64,000 bases of DNA from Harmothoe impar. Lineage: Eukaryota > Annelida > Polychaeta > Phyllodocida > Polynoidae. Location of the stretch: assembly GCA_947462335.1 (NCBI GenBank), contig OX381720.1:1557501-1621500 (forward strand), read 5' to 3'. Below the pieces are notes generated by a model. The model was not told the DNA's origin. It saw nothing but the letters and a program-made list of their open reading frames with translations, and did no database searches. Shown piece after piece: positions 1 to 11,433 of the stretch (position 1 is its first letter; every line of letters begins with the position of its first letter). Position numbers and translations under genes: made by a program.

Positions 1-3000
1 GCATATTTAAAGCCTAAAATAATGGATAAAATGGCAAAAATCGGGGTATAAAATGGTTGTTTATCCTACCCTTGGTTATTTCAAAGAACCTAATGAGATC
101 TTTATCCATCTAGAAAATGATTTATTGATTAATAAGTCCAATATTCTAACTTATATTGGAAATAGCAAATATCATTGGCTATAAATGTATCAAATATTCA
201 AAGTCCAATAAAATGCTCAATTTTGCTCAAAATTAGCCCATCTTTTAATATGGCTTTAAAAGCATGTATATGTATCTAGTTCTCTAATATTAGCTCAATC
301 TAATACATTTAAGCTATATGCGCAGAGACCTGCGCATTGGTCCATATTCAATGAGTAGCGATCAACCTTAACTTATCATGAACCGCCTATTTGTGGTTGG
401 GATAGCGGTAGATAGTTGTTAATATATTTTGAGCATCCAGGAAGCATCCCTTCTGCCTGCCTACCCCTGCCTACCCCTGCCTGTGCCTATAATTATATAC
501 AAGCCCCTACGTGCCCCTGCAGAGATATACCCTACTTTCCACACTCATTCTATTGACCGTCCTTCCCACTTTATCTGCCTGTCCGTAGTCACTCGGGGAC
601 AGAGCACATCTTGCGGTGGAACTCTCTGTCAAAGGAGGTGCTACACTCTCTGCTAAAGGAGGGGCAGATGGGCTACTCAACCATGGTAACGGCTGTGATG
701 TCACAAAAGTGAAAATCCACTGGCGGCTAAAGATATCCTCTGTCTGGCAGAGACTACTGTGGTAAGATGAAGCCTTTCAATTTCAGTCAGGCTGTAATAA
801 TGCAGAAGAAGCTTCAGTTCTTAATTAACGCAGGTTGATAGAGTATCAGGGGCTGGTCAATGGTAAGCCTATGGGGCATCTAACTAATTCAATTCTGAAA
901 TTAGATGTGCCGGCAGAATTCGGTTGAGTACATGTCTTTTCTGAATATTTTCTATATTTTTGAGAATTTTAATTATAAACCTGGCACATAAGCAGTGGGG
1001 AAGACCAAAGACAAAACTGAAATTACAACAAAAGTGTGACGGAATTCCAGCTGAATAAACAAAACAATGAGACATAAGAATCAGTGCTGTGAAGAAGGCT
1101 CCATAAGAAGACGCCTTTATATCCAGAGCTGCTCTCTCTGCACTGTCTGAGTGAACAATATCCTTCACTTAAAAGTAAAGTTTAAACATTATTTGTGGTG
1201 CTGCACTATGTTAACTTTGCAAGTTTTATTTGCATAAAGGATGTATTTAGATCATGAACACATGAGACTTAGTCCTTAAGGACAAACAGATTGACTTTAA
1301 ATACATTACCACTTCAAACATAATCTCAGCTTTCTGAACATATTTACCTGTTCTTACATAATGTCTAATAGGTTATAGTTGCTACTAGGACTAGGTGTTT
1401 ACACAGTTGTATAGTTTTCTAATGATTATCTGCTTTTAAAAGCCACATAATTGTTTTAGGTTTTGTGTACTGCAGAATGCATGTTCAAAAGCTCAAAGAA
1501 GGGTTGAAATTAATAAGAAAGAGGCCATGTCATCTGTGATAATGGTGCAATAGTAAGTTCCATGATGAGCGTTCCTTTCAATAAATGCCCACAGCAAGAA
1601 TTTTGCCAATTTTTTATTCAGAATAAAGTTGATATGAGAACTACAATGAATTCAGGAGTAGATCATATGCTGGCCTGAGCCCGGGCCTCAAGTTTCTCTG
1701 AAATAACTTACCATGGGATTGGCTGGTTCGCAGAAGATTTTGCAATGATGGTTCTATTGACATATTCATGCAATATAATGTAGAAATAGAGTAGATATAT
1801 GTTCATCCTTTATCCTCAGGTCTAGGTGTAGTCTTGTAACCTGTTTACTCTAAAGGCACAAGTCCACTTCAGCTAAAGTGTTACTGTCCACAAACCAGAA
1901 CCTTTTAATGACAATGGAAGAAATCCACACCTCTCCTTTAACTGCCGTAGGTAACAGGAACATGAGTTTGAAAACGACACTGCGGCTCTGAGGTTCTCAA
2001 AATACAGAGAAGTCACCCAGAATCAGCACTCTCCCTAAACACTTAAAAACCAGCTGCAAAATTATCATCCATAAACTGTTAGTGGCTAAAGTGCAGTTCT
2101 TTTAAATGCATGCAATGGAAGGCAGAATAAGGTATACATATCTAAGACATGAGATAATTTATCTGACACTATGATTTGCATGTGGTTGGTTCATATTAAA
2201 ATGTCAATGCCAGACCTTACATTATGTTTTAGCAGTGCTATGGCAAATTTTAACCTATTTATAGTAAGGTCATATCAACGGGATGAGTTGGAGACCCTGC
2301 AATCATGTAACTAGTAAGTAAGATTAAAGTGGATAATTTTCCAAGAGAGAGCTGTAATAACAAGAAGCAGCTAATTGCCTTCATGAAGGCAGGACTAATG
2401 GTGCCTTAATGCAGCATTGTCAGTAACTAGATACTTGCATCTCCATCCCTCCCTTATCTCTACAGCTGCGGCCCAGCCCTAGACCTGCACCTTTAGGCAC
2501 CAGGTATTTAACCAAACTGCTAATGTATACGGTGGGTAGGTAAAAGGAAGGGAAGGTTTCAGGACAGAAATTCTGCTGGGTCCTAAATGAATGCAAAAGA
2601 TATTCTACTATATCTGAGATTTGTCTATATCAATTATCATGTCATTTAATGTTTGTCATCTGACCGTCCCCCACCTGATTACAACCTCACTGATAACCCC
2701 TGCATGTATCTACAGTGCATGTATGCCCATGTCTATACACCCTACAATAATAGCCAAATATAACAGAATTGGGCACCATTATTGTTAAGGGAAAAATCAC
2801 ATAAATCATTCAACATATGAATCCCATCGACATCAATATTTGTTAAACTGAGCGACTTCAACATGCGACATCAGCAATCACAGTACAAACACACTAATCC
2901 CCGTAATGGTTCTGGTCATGATTCCAATTTGTTAAAATGGCAACTCATTATGTTGTCTTACATGAAAGTGTGTACTGTTGCTGCATTTGTTATTTCATGT

Positions 3001-5404
3001 GAGTGTAGGACCATCCAAATATGCACATAATTTGATTGTGTGGCATTAGTTTAGTTCATCAAGGCCTGAATGAGGTCGTATGATCAGAAGGGGAGTAACT
3101 GTAGGATATGAGACTACAGCATGTGCTGCAAGTACCCTTTTATATTGCTCCAGGCTGCAATACATTTAATGGAAGGAACAACAATTAAAGTTTCCTGGAG
3201 TACAGGAAGTGCCTGCTACATGAGTAGTGTTCATGACTTTGGGTAACTTTACAATGTCAATTAGACTGCTTATGTTTCAGGCTAGGACAATACGGAATAA
3301 TGAACATATAAATCATCAACAAAGTATCATATAACCCTTTATTCTCTAGGTATTGAATTGAATTATGTTGAATATTTCTTTTTTAAATATACCTTGTATT
3401 ATCAGTAGAGCCAGGCCATGTTTTGCTATAGCCCAGATTATGTGGTTATTGTAATGTAGATGTCAAATGATATCAGGGGGTGAGAATAAATATATTTTAA
3501 ATGCTGTTATGGAGATTCTATGTAATAGATTGTCGTTGGTTTGGTAAAACTGCAACCCAATATCATACTTGCTGATAACCTGCAAGCAGTATAAAACATA
3601 TAAACACTGCTGCTTGGATACAATATGATGTATTTTTGCCCTCTGCTATATCTCCTGTCAGCAGGAATACTGTATTACTGAATAACAGCCCTATAGACCA
3701 ATGCTGCAAGAATGGGTGACTTTCCAAAAAAGTTGTTGATAAAGTTTTTGAACATTTTTGAAGTGTGACAGATAAATACTTGAATATAACCTCAAAATCC
3801 TGCATTCTAATACATACCATTAGAGAGATAGTTGTCCTGGGAATCCTCTGATATCAAATGTTTGCAAACATATTCATTAAAGACAATACTGTGAGGATTC
3901 TGCTAAAACTAAAATACATGACTTTATTAGGAAAAAGCCACCCTTTCTTGCTGCATTGGTCTATAATTAGTCTGAGCAGCTTATAATAAATGGAGTGGCT
4001 TCCTTTGGTGAGCTGTCTTTTCCTGTCTCAAAGAGTTCATAGTGTACTCATACAAGACTTGTAAGTCTGTGTTAGCTAAATAGGGACAATATGATAGGCT
4101 GTTTGAGGGGTTAACTGATATGTTTTATAATGTATTTTATGATCATGTAGGAGTTCCGATATTGCGCAAATTCTGATATTGCGGTTGTTTTGATGTGGTT
4201 AAGTGTCTCCTATATAATGTAACTAATGAGATACTTAATGTCACAATGAAGCCTTATCCAGGTCATCTATCCTAATCATCTTGGAATACACATGAGGCAT
4301 ATAAGATCAGTGTCTTATCTTGGAGGAGATATATGCTGAGTAGGCAACAAACAGAATATATAAATGACTTACTAAATAAAGTCATCAACAACATACAATT
4401 TGATTTTCAGCAGGGTTGTTATCAATCAGACAGACAAAGTAGCATTATATATAGACTAGTCAAGAGAAAAATATATCGGAAAGTCAGGAAAGTATGGGAT
4501 TATGAGATTGACATTCTGATGTCTAGTCTGTGACATTCTACTCTCTGCTGTCAGTGATGTCAGCGCATTAACAGTTGTCCGACTTGGGGAAGGTCAAAGG
4601 TCTACGATTTAACTTTACATTCCCTGAAATCCTATTCTACATAGAACACTTTGGGTACTGAGGTAAGGCACATTTGCAATAGGAACTGCAAATAGTGGTT
4701 CATACAATGAGTAGATCCATACTCAAATGTATCTATCCAGATGTACTTGTCATGTTATAACATAAAGGTTGATATGAACATTTACATGAATTGTAGGTAC
4801 AATAGCTACAATGAATTGGTTATACAATCAATATATGCAGTGGATCTTACATTCTTATATATTCTTTTACACAGAGAGTGGCGAGGCACAAAAATGTTTT
4901 CAGGATCATGTACCCTTATTCCAAAATGTAGTAGATAAACAAAAATGAATTTTCAGATCATGTCTCCTCAACAATTAACTGGCCTAGATATAACAAGTAG
5001 CACTTAGTGTATTAAAGGATCTAGGCAAGTTAGTATTCCCTTGCAGAAGCCTACTGATACCACAGAAGGGGTTATCGACTCTTGGCTCATTTCCCCCCTT
5101 CGCCTTATTTTCTAGTGCATTTCCGTCCTCATTAGTCATAGAACTAGTAATCACCAATTAAGTTGATGATGCAGGCTGTAGGTTAGGTGAGCTTCTATTA
5201 GGATATGTAGATACATGAGCTGCTTCAGATGTGGTGGGTTACTCAGCAGAACTGATATGATAACAAAAGTATATATGTGATGTGTTTTCACAAAACCAGT
5301 CGGAAGTTGCTAGACCAGAGATAATGAGGGTAATAGGTCAAATATATTGATTTTCATGAATTGAGGTTTATTAGGGTTTTGGATTGTTTGTTATATTTAC
5401 TTTA
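1..5404. other. AT-rich non-coding stretch, no recognised gene
   Basis: Both strands carry only short ORFs (longest about 94 codons, at 884-1168 on the minus strand) and none resembles a family I know. The stretch has no CpG-rich segment and no convincing exon. It includes one diverged copy of a block that recurs elsewhere in the window (about 2,340-2,990, listed separately). It is best read as intergenic or intronic DNA. Confidence 0.6.
2340..2990 (+). repeat. Diverged copy of a dispersed block family
   Basis: The start, with the 16-bp palindrome TGCCTTCATGAAGGCA at 2376-2391, aligns by eye with starts at about 23,820, 32,570 and 60,815. The following C-rich text (a CCCACC-like segment, a 'cacctgcagcattaggca'-type segment, then a 'gggaaggtgtcagga'-type segment) keeps the same order. 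The end (about 2,820-2,980, containing 'ggttctggtcatgattcc') matches 52,270-52,350 and 58,015-58,090. No coding content is visible. Confidence 0.55.
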
Positions 5405-5451
5405 CAAGTGAGGGTGCAAACAGATTCCATCTGTTTGCTAGCCCTCACTTG
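5405..5451. repeat. 47-nt inverted repeat (hairpin)
   Basis: The outer arms (10 bp, CAAGTGAGGG with its complement) and inner arms (9 bp, CAAACAGAT with its complement) are separated by small unpaired bulges and a 3-nt loop. It is a strong short hairpin. No flanking target duplication is evident. Confidence 0.7.
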
Positions 5452-5699
5452 TTTGAGAAGATACTGGATTTAATATTTATGCAGGGTTGTGTTTGGAAAC
5501 ACATTAGGCATTTGGAGGTGTGTTTAGGATTTATTTCAAAGTTAGTAAGGAAATTTGTTTACTTGATGACATAGAGGTTATAAATGACAACAAAGGAATT
5601 CCTTCTGTTATAATGGAAACTGATTTTATTAATAATTAAAAGGGCAGCAATGAATTGACTTGGATGAAGATTGATATATTGAAGATTTCCTAGACTTTC

Positions 5700-5835
5700 T
5701 AAATGTCTAGTGGAATTCCTAGATATAGAGTTTCTAGACCCATTGATGGGTTTAGAAACACATGTTGAAGAGTTCCTAGACATGTGGATGAGTTTCCTAG
5801 ATATGTGGATGAGTTTCCTAGATGGGTTTCACGCC
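5700..5835. repeat. 21-bp minisatellite with TTCCTAGA core and a small hairpin
   Basis: Repeated 'agtttcctagatatgtggatg'-type units recur at about 21-bp spacing between 5,765 and 5,830, with more degenerate TTCCTAGA motifs upstream. At 5730-5759 a 14-bp stem (one G-T pair) with a 2-nt loop is formed by GTTTCTAGACCCAT and its near complement. Confidence 0.6.
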
Positions 5836-5896
5836 TGAATTGTATCGGAAGTTCCCTCTCATGAAGTCCATATTTTGAGGGCTAGTATGCATGTTG

Positions 5897-6022
5897 GGGA
5901 GGCCCTAGGCATGTTGTGCGGCCCCTAGGCATGTTGTGGAGCCCCTAGGTGTGGTGTGAAGCCCCTAGGTGTGGTGTGGAGGCCCTAGGCGTGGTGTGGA
6001 GCCCCTAGGCGTGCTGGAGATC
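5897..6022. repeat. 20-bp minisatellite, CCCCTAGG core
   Basis: About six units of the type 'gagcccctaggcgtggtgtg' follow in tandem with point differences (gcatgttgtgg, gtgtggtgtga and others). Each carries the palindrome CCTAGG. This is a simple minisatellite. Confidence 0.75.
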
Positions 6023-6192
6023 CTGAAGTGTAGGTGAGGTCCTTGATGTGTGCCTTAAGTCCCTGTAATTATAACAGAAATTTTAACTTTTAGTCTTTTG
6101 TATCAGGGTGTCCCAAATTCAACTTTAGATTTTGTAAAATATTTAAAAAAAAACTACATTTAAACCTAAATTTAGGGTGTATATTCAGCTGT

Positions 6193-6780
6193 CACATTGG
6201 GCGCTCAGTCAGTATTGTGGAGTTCAAAATTGGCTCTGTAGACCAAATTTCAGAGACCCCCCCCCGAAGTAAAAAATTGGGTAAATGACCTGGGAATAGA
6301 TTTTTATATGAATTCAAGGAATATATTTAGCCGTGCATTAGTGGCAGTACTGAGAATTAGGCCTAACCCCCTGAAAGTCTTCCATGAAATTTGGTCACAT
6401 TGGGCGCTCAGTCAGTATTGTGGAGTTCATAAGTGGCTCTGTAGACCAAATTTCAGAAACCCCCCCTGAAGTCAGAAATTGGGTAAATGACCTGGGAATA
6501 GATTTTTTTATGAATTCAAGGTCTATATTTAGCAGTGCGTTAGTGGCAGTATTAAGAATTGGGCGTAACCCCCTGAAAGTATCCCATTAAATTGGTCATA
6601 TTGGGCGCTCAGACAGTACTGTGGAGTTCAAAATTGGCTCTGTAGACCAAATTTCAGTAACCCCCCTTGAAGTCAAAAATTGGGTTAATGACCTGGGAAT
6701 AGATTTTTATATGAATTCAAGGTCTGTATTTAGCAGTGCGTTAGTGGCAGTACTGAGAATCAGGCCTAACCCCCTGAGAG
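6193..6780. repeat. Three tandem copies of a ~200-bp repeat
   Basis: Copies begin at 6193, 6396 and 6597, each with CACATTGGGCGCTCAG or a one-base variant (periods 203 and 201). Each contains a C-run after 'aaatttcag', an 'aaattgggtaaatgacctggg' segment and ends near 'cctaaccccctga'. The third copy abuts the 1-kb tandem array. Short ORFs in the copies are interrupted differently in each, so they are not genes. Confidence 0.85.
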
Positions 6781-7986
6781 TATGAAATAAGCTTACCTAA
6801 ACATTGAAGTGGTCAACCTGTGAATGTGACTGTCATGTTTTGGTAGATCTATAGATGGTGTCTCAGGAAACAGTTGGGGTAGCCAAGTTGTCCACTGCAG
6901 TCTAGATCTTGACCTGTCAAAAAGAAAGGGTACTGTAATCAATGGTGTTAACCGGGTTAAAATATACTATCATCAAAGAGACCAGCGCATGTGATCTTTT
7001 ATCCCTCCCCGGCTCAGCCCATGAGTAGCAAAGGGACCCCCCCCCCAAGGGTTAACAATCTACTATTAGCGAAGAGACCAGCGCATGCAATTTTTTATCC
7101 CTCCTCGGGTCGGACCATGTACTTTAAGCGAAGGGACCCCCCCCCCAGTGTTACCAATCTACTATTAGTGAAGAGACCAGCACTGGTAGATCTATACATC
7201 TTATAAAAGTACATGTGGCTTAGTATCAGGTAAACAACTACCGGGGCCCTGTCGCTACATGCGGCTACCATGGAAATGACTTTGGGGACTGTGTCGCTAC
7301 ATACGCGGCTTTCAGAGAGAGGACTAAGGTTATTTTCCGAGTGGGGGGGGGGCAATTTTTTTTTTGCTTCAAGGCTCTGAACCAGATGTTTGTCAAACAC
7401 ATGCGGCTTTCAGGGTAATGACTAAGGGTGATTTCCGAGTGGGGGGGGGTTCAATTTTTTTTTAATTAACCCCAATACACACGACTGGCAATAAATTGAA
7501 AACATGAAATCTTGTCTGATTTGGACATGTAAATAGTGCATTTCGATCAGAATTTTGTCAGGGTTTCATTTCTGGCCTCAGCCAAGCCCTAAACAGAGTG
7601 GAACACGGGTTTTCGGGGGCATCTCGGTACTCGGAAATTTCATTTCTGATTGACAAATTTAACCCCAGGACACTCAATTTTCAGAATATAACCACAATAT
7701 CTCGTCCTATAATGCTAGACATCTTGTCAAAGTGCATGGTATATGTAAATGTAATGCCAGACAGTATGAAATAAGCTTACCTTAACATTGAAGTGGTCAA
7801 CCTGTGAGTGTGACTGTCATGTTTTTGGTAGATCTACAGATGGTGTCTCAGGAAACAGTGGGGGTAGCCAAGTTGTCCACTGCAGTCTAGATCTTGACCT
7901 GTCAAAAAAAAGGGTACTTTAATCAATGGTGTTAACCGGGTTAAAATCTACTAACATCAAAGAGACCAGCGCATGTGATTTTTTAT

Positions 7987-8035
7987 GCCGAAGTGGTGGC
8001 GTAGCCACCTGGTGGTGCCGCCAGGCACCACCAGA
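7987..8035 (+). repeat. Palindromic left end of the satellite-cored element
   Basis: Two adjacent palindromes occupy the first ~50 bases: GGTGGCGTAGCCACC, then a 10-bp stem TGGTGGTGCC/GGCACCACCA around GCCA. The same sequence closes copy 2 in inverse orientation (about 17,688-17,736). Conservation at both copies suggests a functional terminus. Confidence 0.8.
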
Positions 8036-8077
8036 ACGAGGTATATGATGTTTGCACTTTGCCAGAAGTCAGAACGG

Positions 8078-8110
8078 GCGCCGCCATCTTGGATTGTGCG
8101 GCCATCTTGG
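8078..8110 (-). promoter_or_regulatory. Two YY1-type motifs near the element end
   Basis: GCCGCCATCTTGG (8080-8092) and GGCCATCTTGG (8100-8110) match, exactly or nearly, the YY1 binding consensus AANATGGCGGC read on the minus strand. Copy 2 has the pair at 17613-17625 and 17631-17643, both with the full AAGATGGCGGC. Their use as a promoter or initiator of the element is inferred. Confidence 0.5.
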
Positions 8111-8184
8111 ATTCAGGTGTCACAACACAAATTTATGCTATGTGATAACAATAATATAAATCAACCTTTGATAGTTCCTGAGGT

Positions 8185-9790
8185 TGATTATAATCATACC
8201 TACCCCCCCTAATATGGACCCAAGGAATTCAATGGTTTTATACGTTTGTTGCTAATACAGCTGGTTGCCTAGCAACGGCTATTCTAATTGTTTATCTGCC
8301 TAGCAACACACATTTCCATGGTCCTAAAGTTGATTATAATCATACCTACCCCCCCTTATATGGACCTAAGGAATTCAATGGTTCTATCCGTTTGTTGCTA
8401 ATACAGCTGGTTGCCTAGCAACGGCTATTCTAATTGTTTATCTGCCTAGCAACACACATTTCCATGGTCCTAAGGTTGATTATAATCATACCTACCCCCC
8501 CTAATATGGACCCAAGGAATTCAATGGTTCTATCCGTTTGTTGCCTATACAGCTGGTTGCCTAGCAACGGCTATTCTTATTGTTTATCTGCGTAGCAACA
8601 CACATTTCCATGGTCCTAAGGTAGATTATAATCACACCTACCCCCCCTAATATGGACCCAAGGAATTCAATGATTTTATACGTTTGTTGCTAATACAGCT
8701 GGTTGCCTAGCAACGGCTATTCTAATTGTTTATCTGCCTAGCAACACACATTTCCATGGTCCTAAGGTTGATTATAATCATACCTACCCCCCCTTATATG
8801 GACCTAAGGAATTCAATGGTTCTATCTGTTTGTTGCTAATACAGCTGGTTGCCTAGCAACGGCTATTCTAATTGTTTATCTGCCTAGCAACACACATTTC
8901 CATGGTCCTAAAGTTGATTATAATCATACCTACCCCCCCTAATATGGACCCAAGGAATTCAATGGTTCTATCCGTTTGTTGCCTATACAGCTGGTTGCCT
9001 AGCAACGGCTATTCTAATTGTTTATCTGCCTAGCAACACACATTTCCATGGTCCTAAGGTAGATTATAATCACACCTACCCCCCCTAATATGGACCCAAG
9101 GAATTCAATGATTTTATACGTTTGTTGCTAATACAGCTGGTTGCCTAGCAACGGCTATTCTAACTGTTTATCTGCCTAGCAACACACATTTCCATGGTCC
9201 TGAAGTTGATTATAATCATACTTACCCCCCCTAATATGGACCCAAGGAATTCAATGGTTCTATCTGTTTGTTGCTAATACAGCTGGTTGCCTAGCAACGA
9301 CTATTCTAATTGTTTATCTGCCTAGCAACACACATTTCTATGGTCCTAAGGTTGATTATAATCATACCTACCCCCCCTAATATGGACCCAAGGAATTCAA
9401 TGGTTCTATCCGTTTGTTGCTTATACAGCTGGTTGCCTAGCAACGGCTATTCTAATTGTTTATCTGCCTAGCAACACACATTTCCATGGTCCTGAAGTTG
9501 ATTATAATCATACCTACCCCCCCCTAATATGGACCCAAGGAATTCAATGGTTCTATCTGCTTGTTGCTAATACAGCTGGTTGCCTAGGAACAGCCATTCT
9601 AATTGCTTATCTGCCTAGCAACGCACATTTCCATGGTCCTAAGGTTGATTATAATCAAACCTATCCCCCTAATATGGACCCAAGGAATTCAATGGTTCTA
9701 TTAGTTTGTTGCTAATACAGCTGGTTGCCTAGCAATATTTATTTTAATTGTTTATCTGCCTAGCAACACACATCTTCTTACCCCCTAACA
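8185..9790 (+). repeat. 146-bp satellite array, 11 monomers
   Basis: Starts of GATTATAATC fall at 8185, 8332, 8478, 8624, 8770, 8916, 9062, 9208, 9354, 9500 and 9647. Each monomer holds 'ctaatatggacccaaggaattc', then GTTGCCTAGCAAC (for example 8274-8286), then a second half site CTGCCTAGCAACAC. ORFs running through the array are not genes, because 146 is not a multiple of three. Monomers at the inner end are more diverged. Confidence 0.95.
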
Positions 9791-9944
9791 TGGACCCAAG
9801 GAATATGGACTCATAGGAAATGCCATATTTGAAGTAATATCATCCTTCCCCCTTGATAACCCCTTCCCGGCCCTGCGTTTTTGGTGTCTTGAATGGGTTA
9901 CCTTCAAACATACCAACCATGTCGACATTATGTTTCTTCGAATG

Positions 9945-10017
9945 CAAGAATTGCAGTTGTTGCCGCGTATAAAAATGCCTGAGGCATTTTTTTATGCGGC
10001 AACAACCGCAATTCTTG
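9945..10017. repeat. Terminal 73-nt hairpin of element copy 1
   Basis: Arms of about 34 bp start with CAAGAATTGC and run through GTTGTTGCCGC to ATGCC around a 3-nt TGA loop, with one or two mismatches. It forms the exact right boundary of the insertion. Copy 2 has the same hairpin at 14547-14619. Confidence 0.9.
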
Positions 10018-11433
10018 TTTATCCCTCCCTGGGTCAGCCCATGAGTAGCGAAGGGACACCCCCCCCCCTCGCCAAGGGTGAACAATCTACTATTAGCGAA
10101 GAGACCAGCGCATGTAATTTTTTATCCCTCTTCTGGTTGAAGGGACCCCCCCCCTCCCAGTTTAACAATCTGCTATTAGCGAAGAGACCAGCGCATGCGA
10201 TTTTTTATCCCTCCTCGGGTCGGACCATGTACTTTAAGCAAAGGGACCCCCCCCCCCAGGGTTACCAATCTACTATTAGTCAAGAGACCAGCACTGGTAG
10301 ATCTATACATCTTATAAAAGTACATGCGGCTTAGTATCAGGTAAACAACTACCGCGGCCCTGTCGCTACATGCGGCTACCATGGAAATGACTTTGGGGAC
10401 TGTGTCGCTACATACGCGGCTTTCAGAGAGAGGACTAAGGGAATTTTCCGAGTGGGGGGGGGGCAATTTTCTTTTTTTGCTTCAAGGCTCTGAACCAGAT
10501 GTTTGTCAAACACATGGGGCTTTCAGGGTAATGACTAAGGGTGATTTCCGAGTGGGGGGGAGTCAATTTTTTTTTACTTCACCCCAATACACACGACTGG
10601 CAATAAATTAAAAAACATGAAATCTTGTCTGATTTGGACATGTAAATAGTGCATTTCGATCAGAATTTTGTCAGGGTTTCATTTCTGGCCTCGGCCAAGC
10701 CCTAAACAGAGTGGAACACGGGTTTTCGGGGGCATCGCGGTACTTGGAAATTTCATTTCTGATTGACAAATTTAACCCCAGGACACTCAATTTTCAGAAT
10801 ATAACCACAATATCTCGTCCTATAATGCTAGACATCTTGTCAAAGTGCATGGTATATGTAAATGTAATGCCAGACAGTATGAAATAAGCTTACCTTAACA
10901 TTGAAGTGGTCAACCTGTGAATGTGACTGTCATGTTTTTGGTAGATCTTCAGATGGTGTCTCAGGAAACAGTGGGGGTAGCCAAGTTGTCCACTGCAGTC
11001 TAGATCTTGACCTGTCAAAAAAAAGGGTACTTTGATCAATGGTGTTAACCGGGTTAAAATCTACTAACATCAAAGAGACCAGCGCATGTGAATTTTTATC
11101 CCTCCCTGGGTCAGCCCATGAGTAGCGAAGGGACACCCCCACCCCCCCTGGCCAAGGGTGAACAATCTACTATTAGCGAAGAGACCAGGGCATGTAATTC
11201 TTTATCCCTCTTCGGGTTGAAGGGACCCCCCCCCCCCCCCAGTTTAACAATCTGCTATTAGCGAAGAGACCAGCGCATGCGATTTTTTATCCCTCCTCGG
11301 GTCGGACCATGTACTTTAAGCGAAGGGACCCCCCCCCCCAGGGTTACCAATCTACTATTAGTGAAGAGACCAGCACTGGTAGATCTATACATCTTATAAA
11401 AGTACATGCGGCTTAGTATCAGGTAAACAACTA

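Larger units (their letters stand above)
7987..10017 (+). mobile_element. Satellite-cored mobile element, copy 1 (unclassified, non-autonomous)
   Basis: The element is 2,031 bp and interrupts unit 2 of the 1-kb array. Units 3 and 4 (about 11,090 and 13,390) show the uninterrupted site. Flanks duplicate TTTAT (7982-7986 and 10018-10022). In order it holds a palindromic left end (7987-8035), a ~150-bp unique part with two YY1-like motifs, eleven 146-bp satellite monomers (8185 to about 9,790), a ~150-bp unique part, and a 73-nt terminal hairpin (9945-10017). No transposase-like ORF is present. The architecture recalls satellite-bearing non-autonomous elements such as Helentron-derived ones, but those lack target duplications, so I leave the class open. 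Confidence 0.85.

Noticed and set aside
7985..8212. 75-codon ORF at the element left end, mirrored at 17,511-17,738
   Set aside because: It runs through the palindromic end and into the satellite, and the composition follows the repeats. It is not a transposase.
7987..10017. Helitron call
   Set aside because: There is a hairpin near one end, but no TC start or CTRR end, and the insertion duplicated its target.
9930..10466. 134- and 96-codon ORFs around 10.2 kb (and relatives at 7.1 and 13.6 kb)
   Set aside because: They pass through C- and G-runs of the 1-kb unit and change length between units with run length, so they are not genes.
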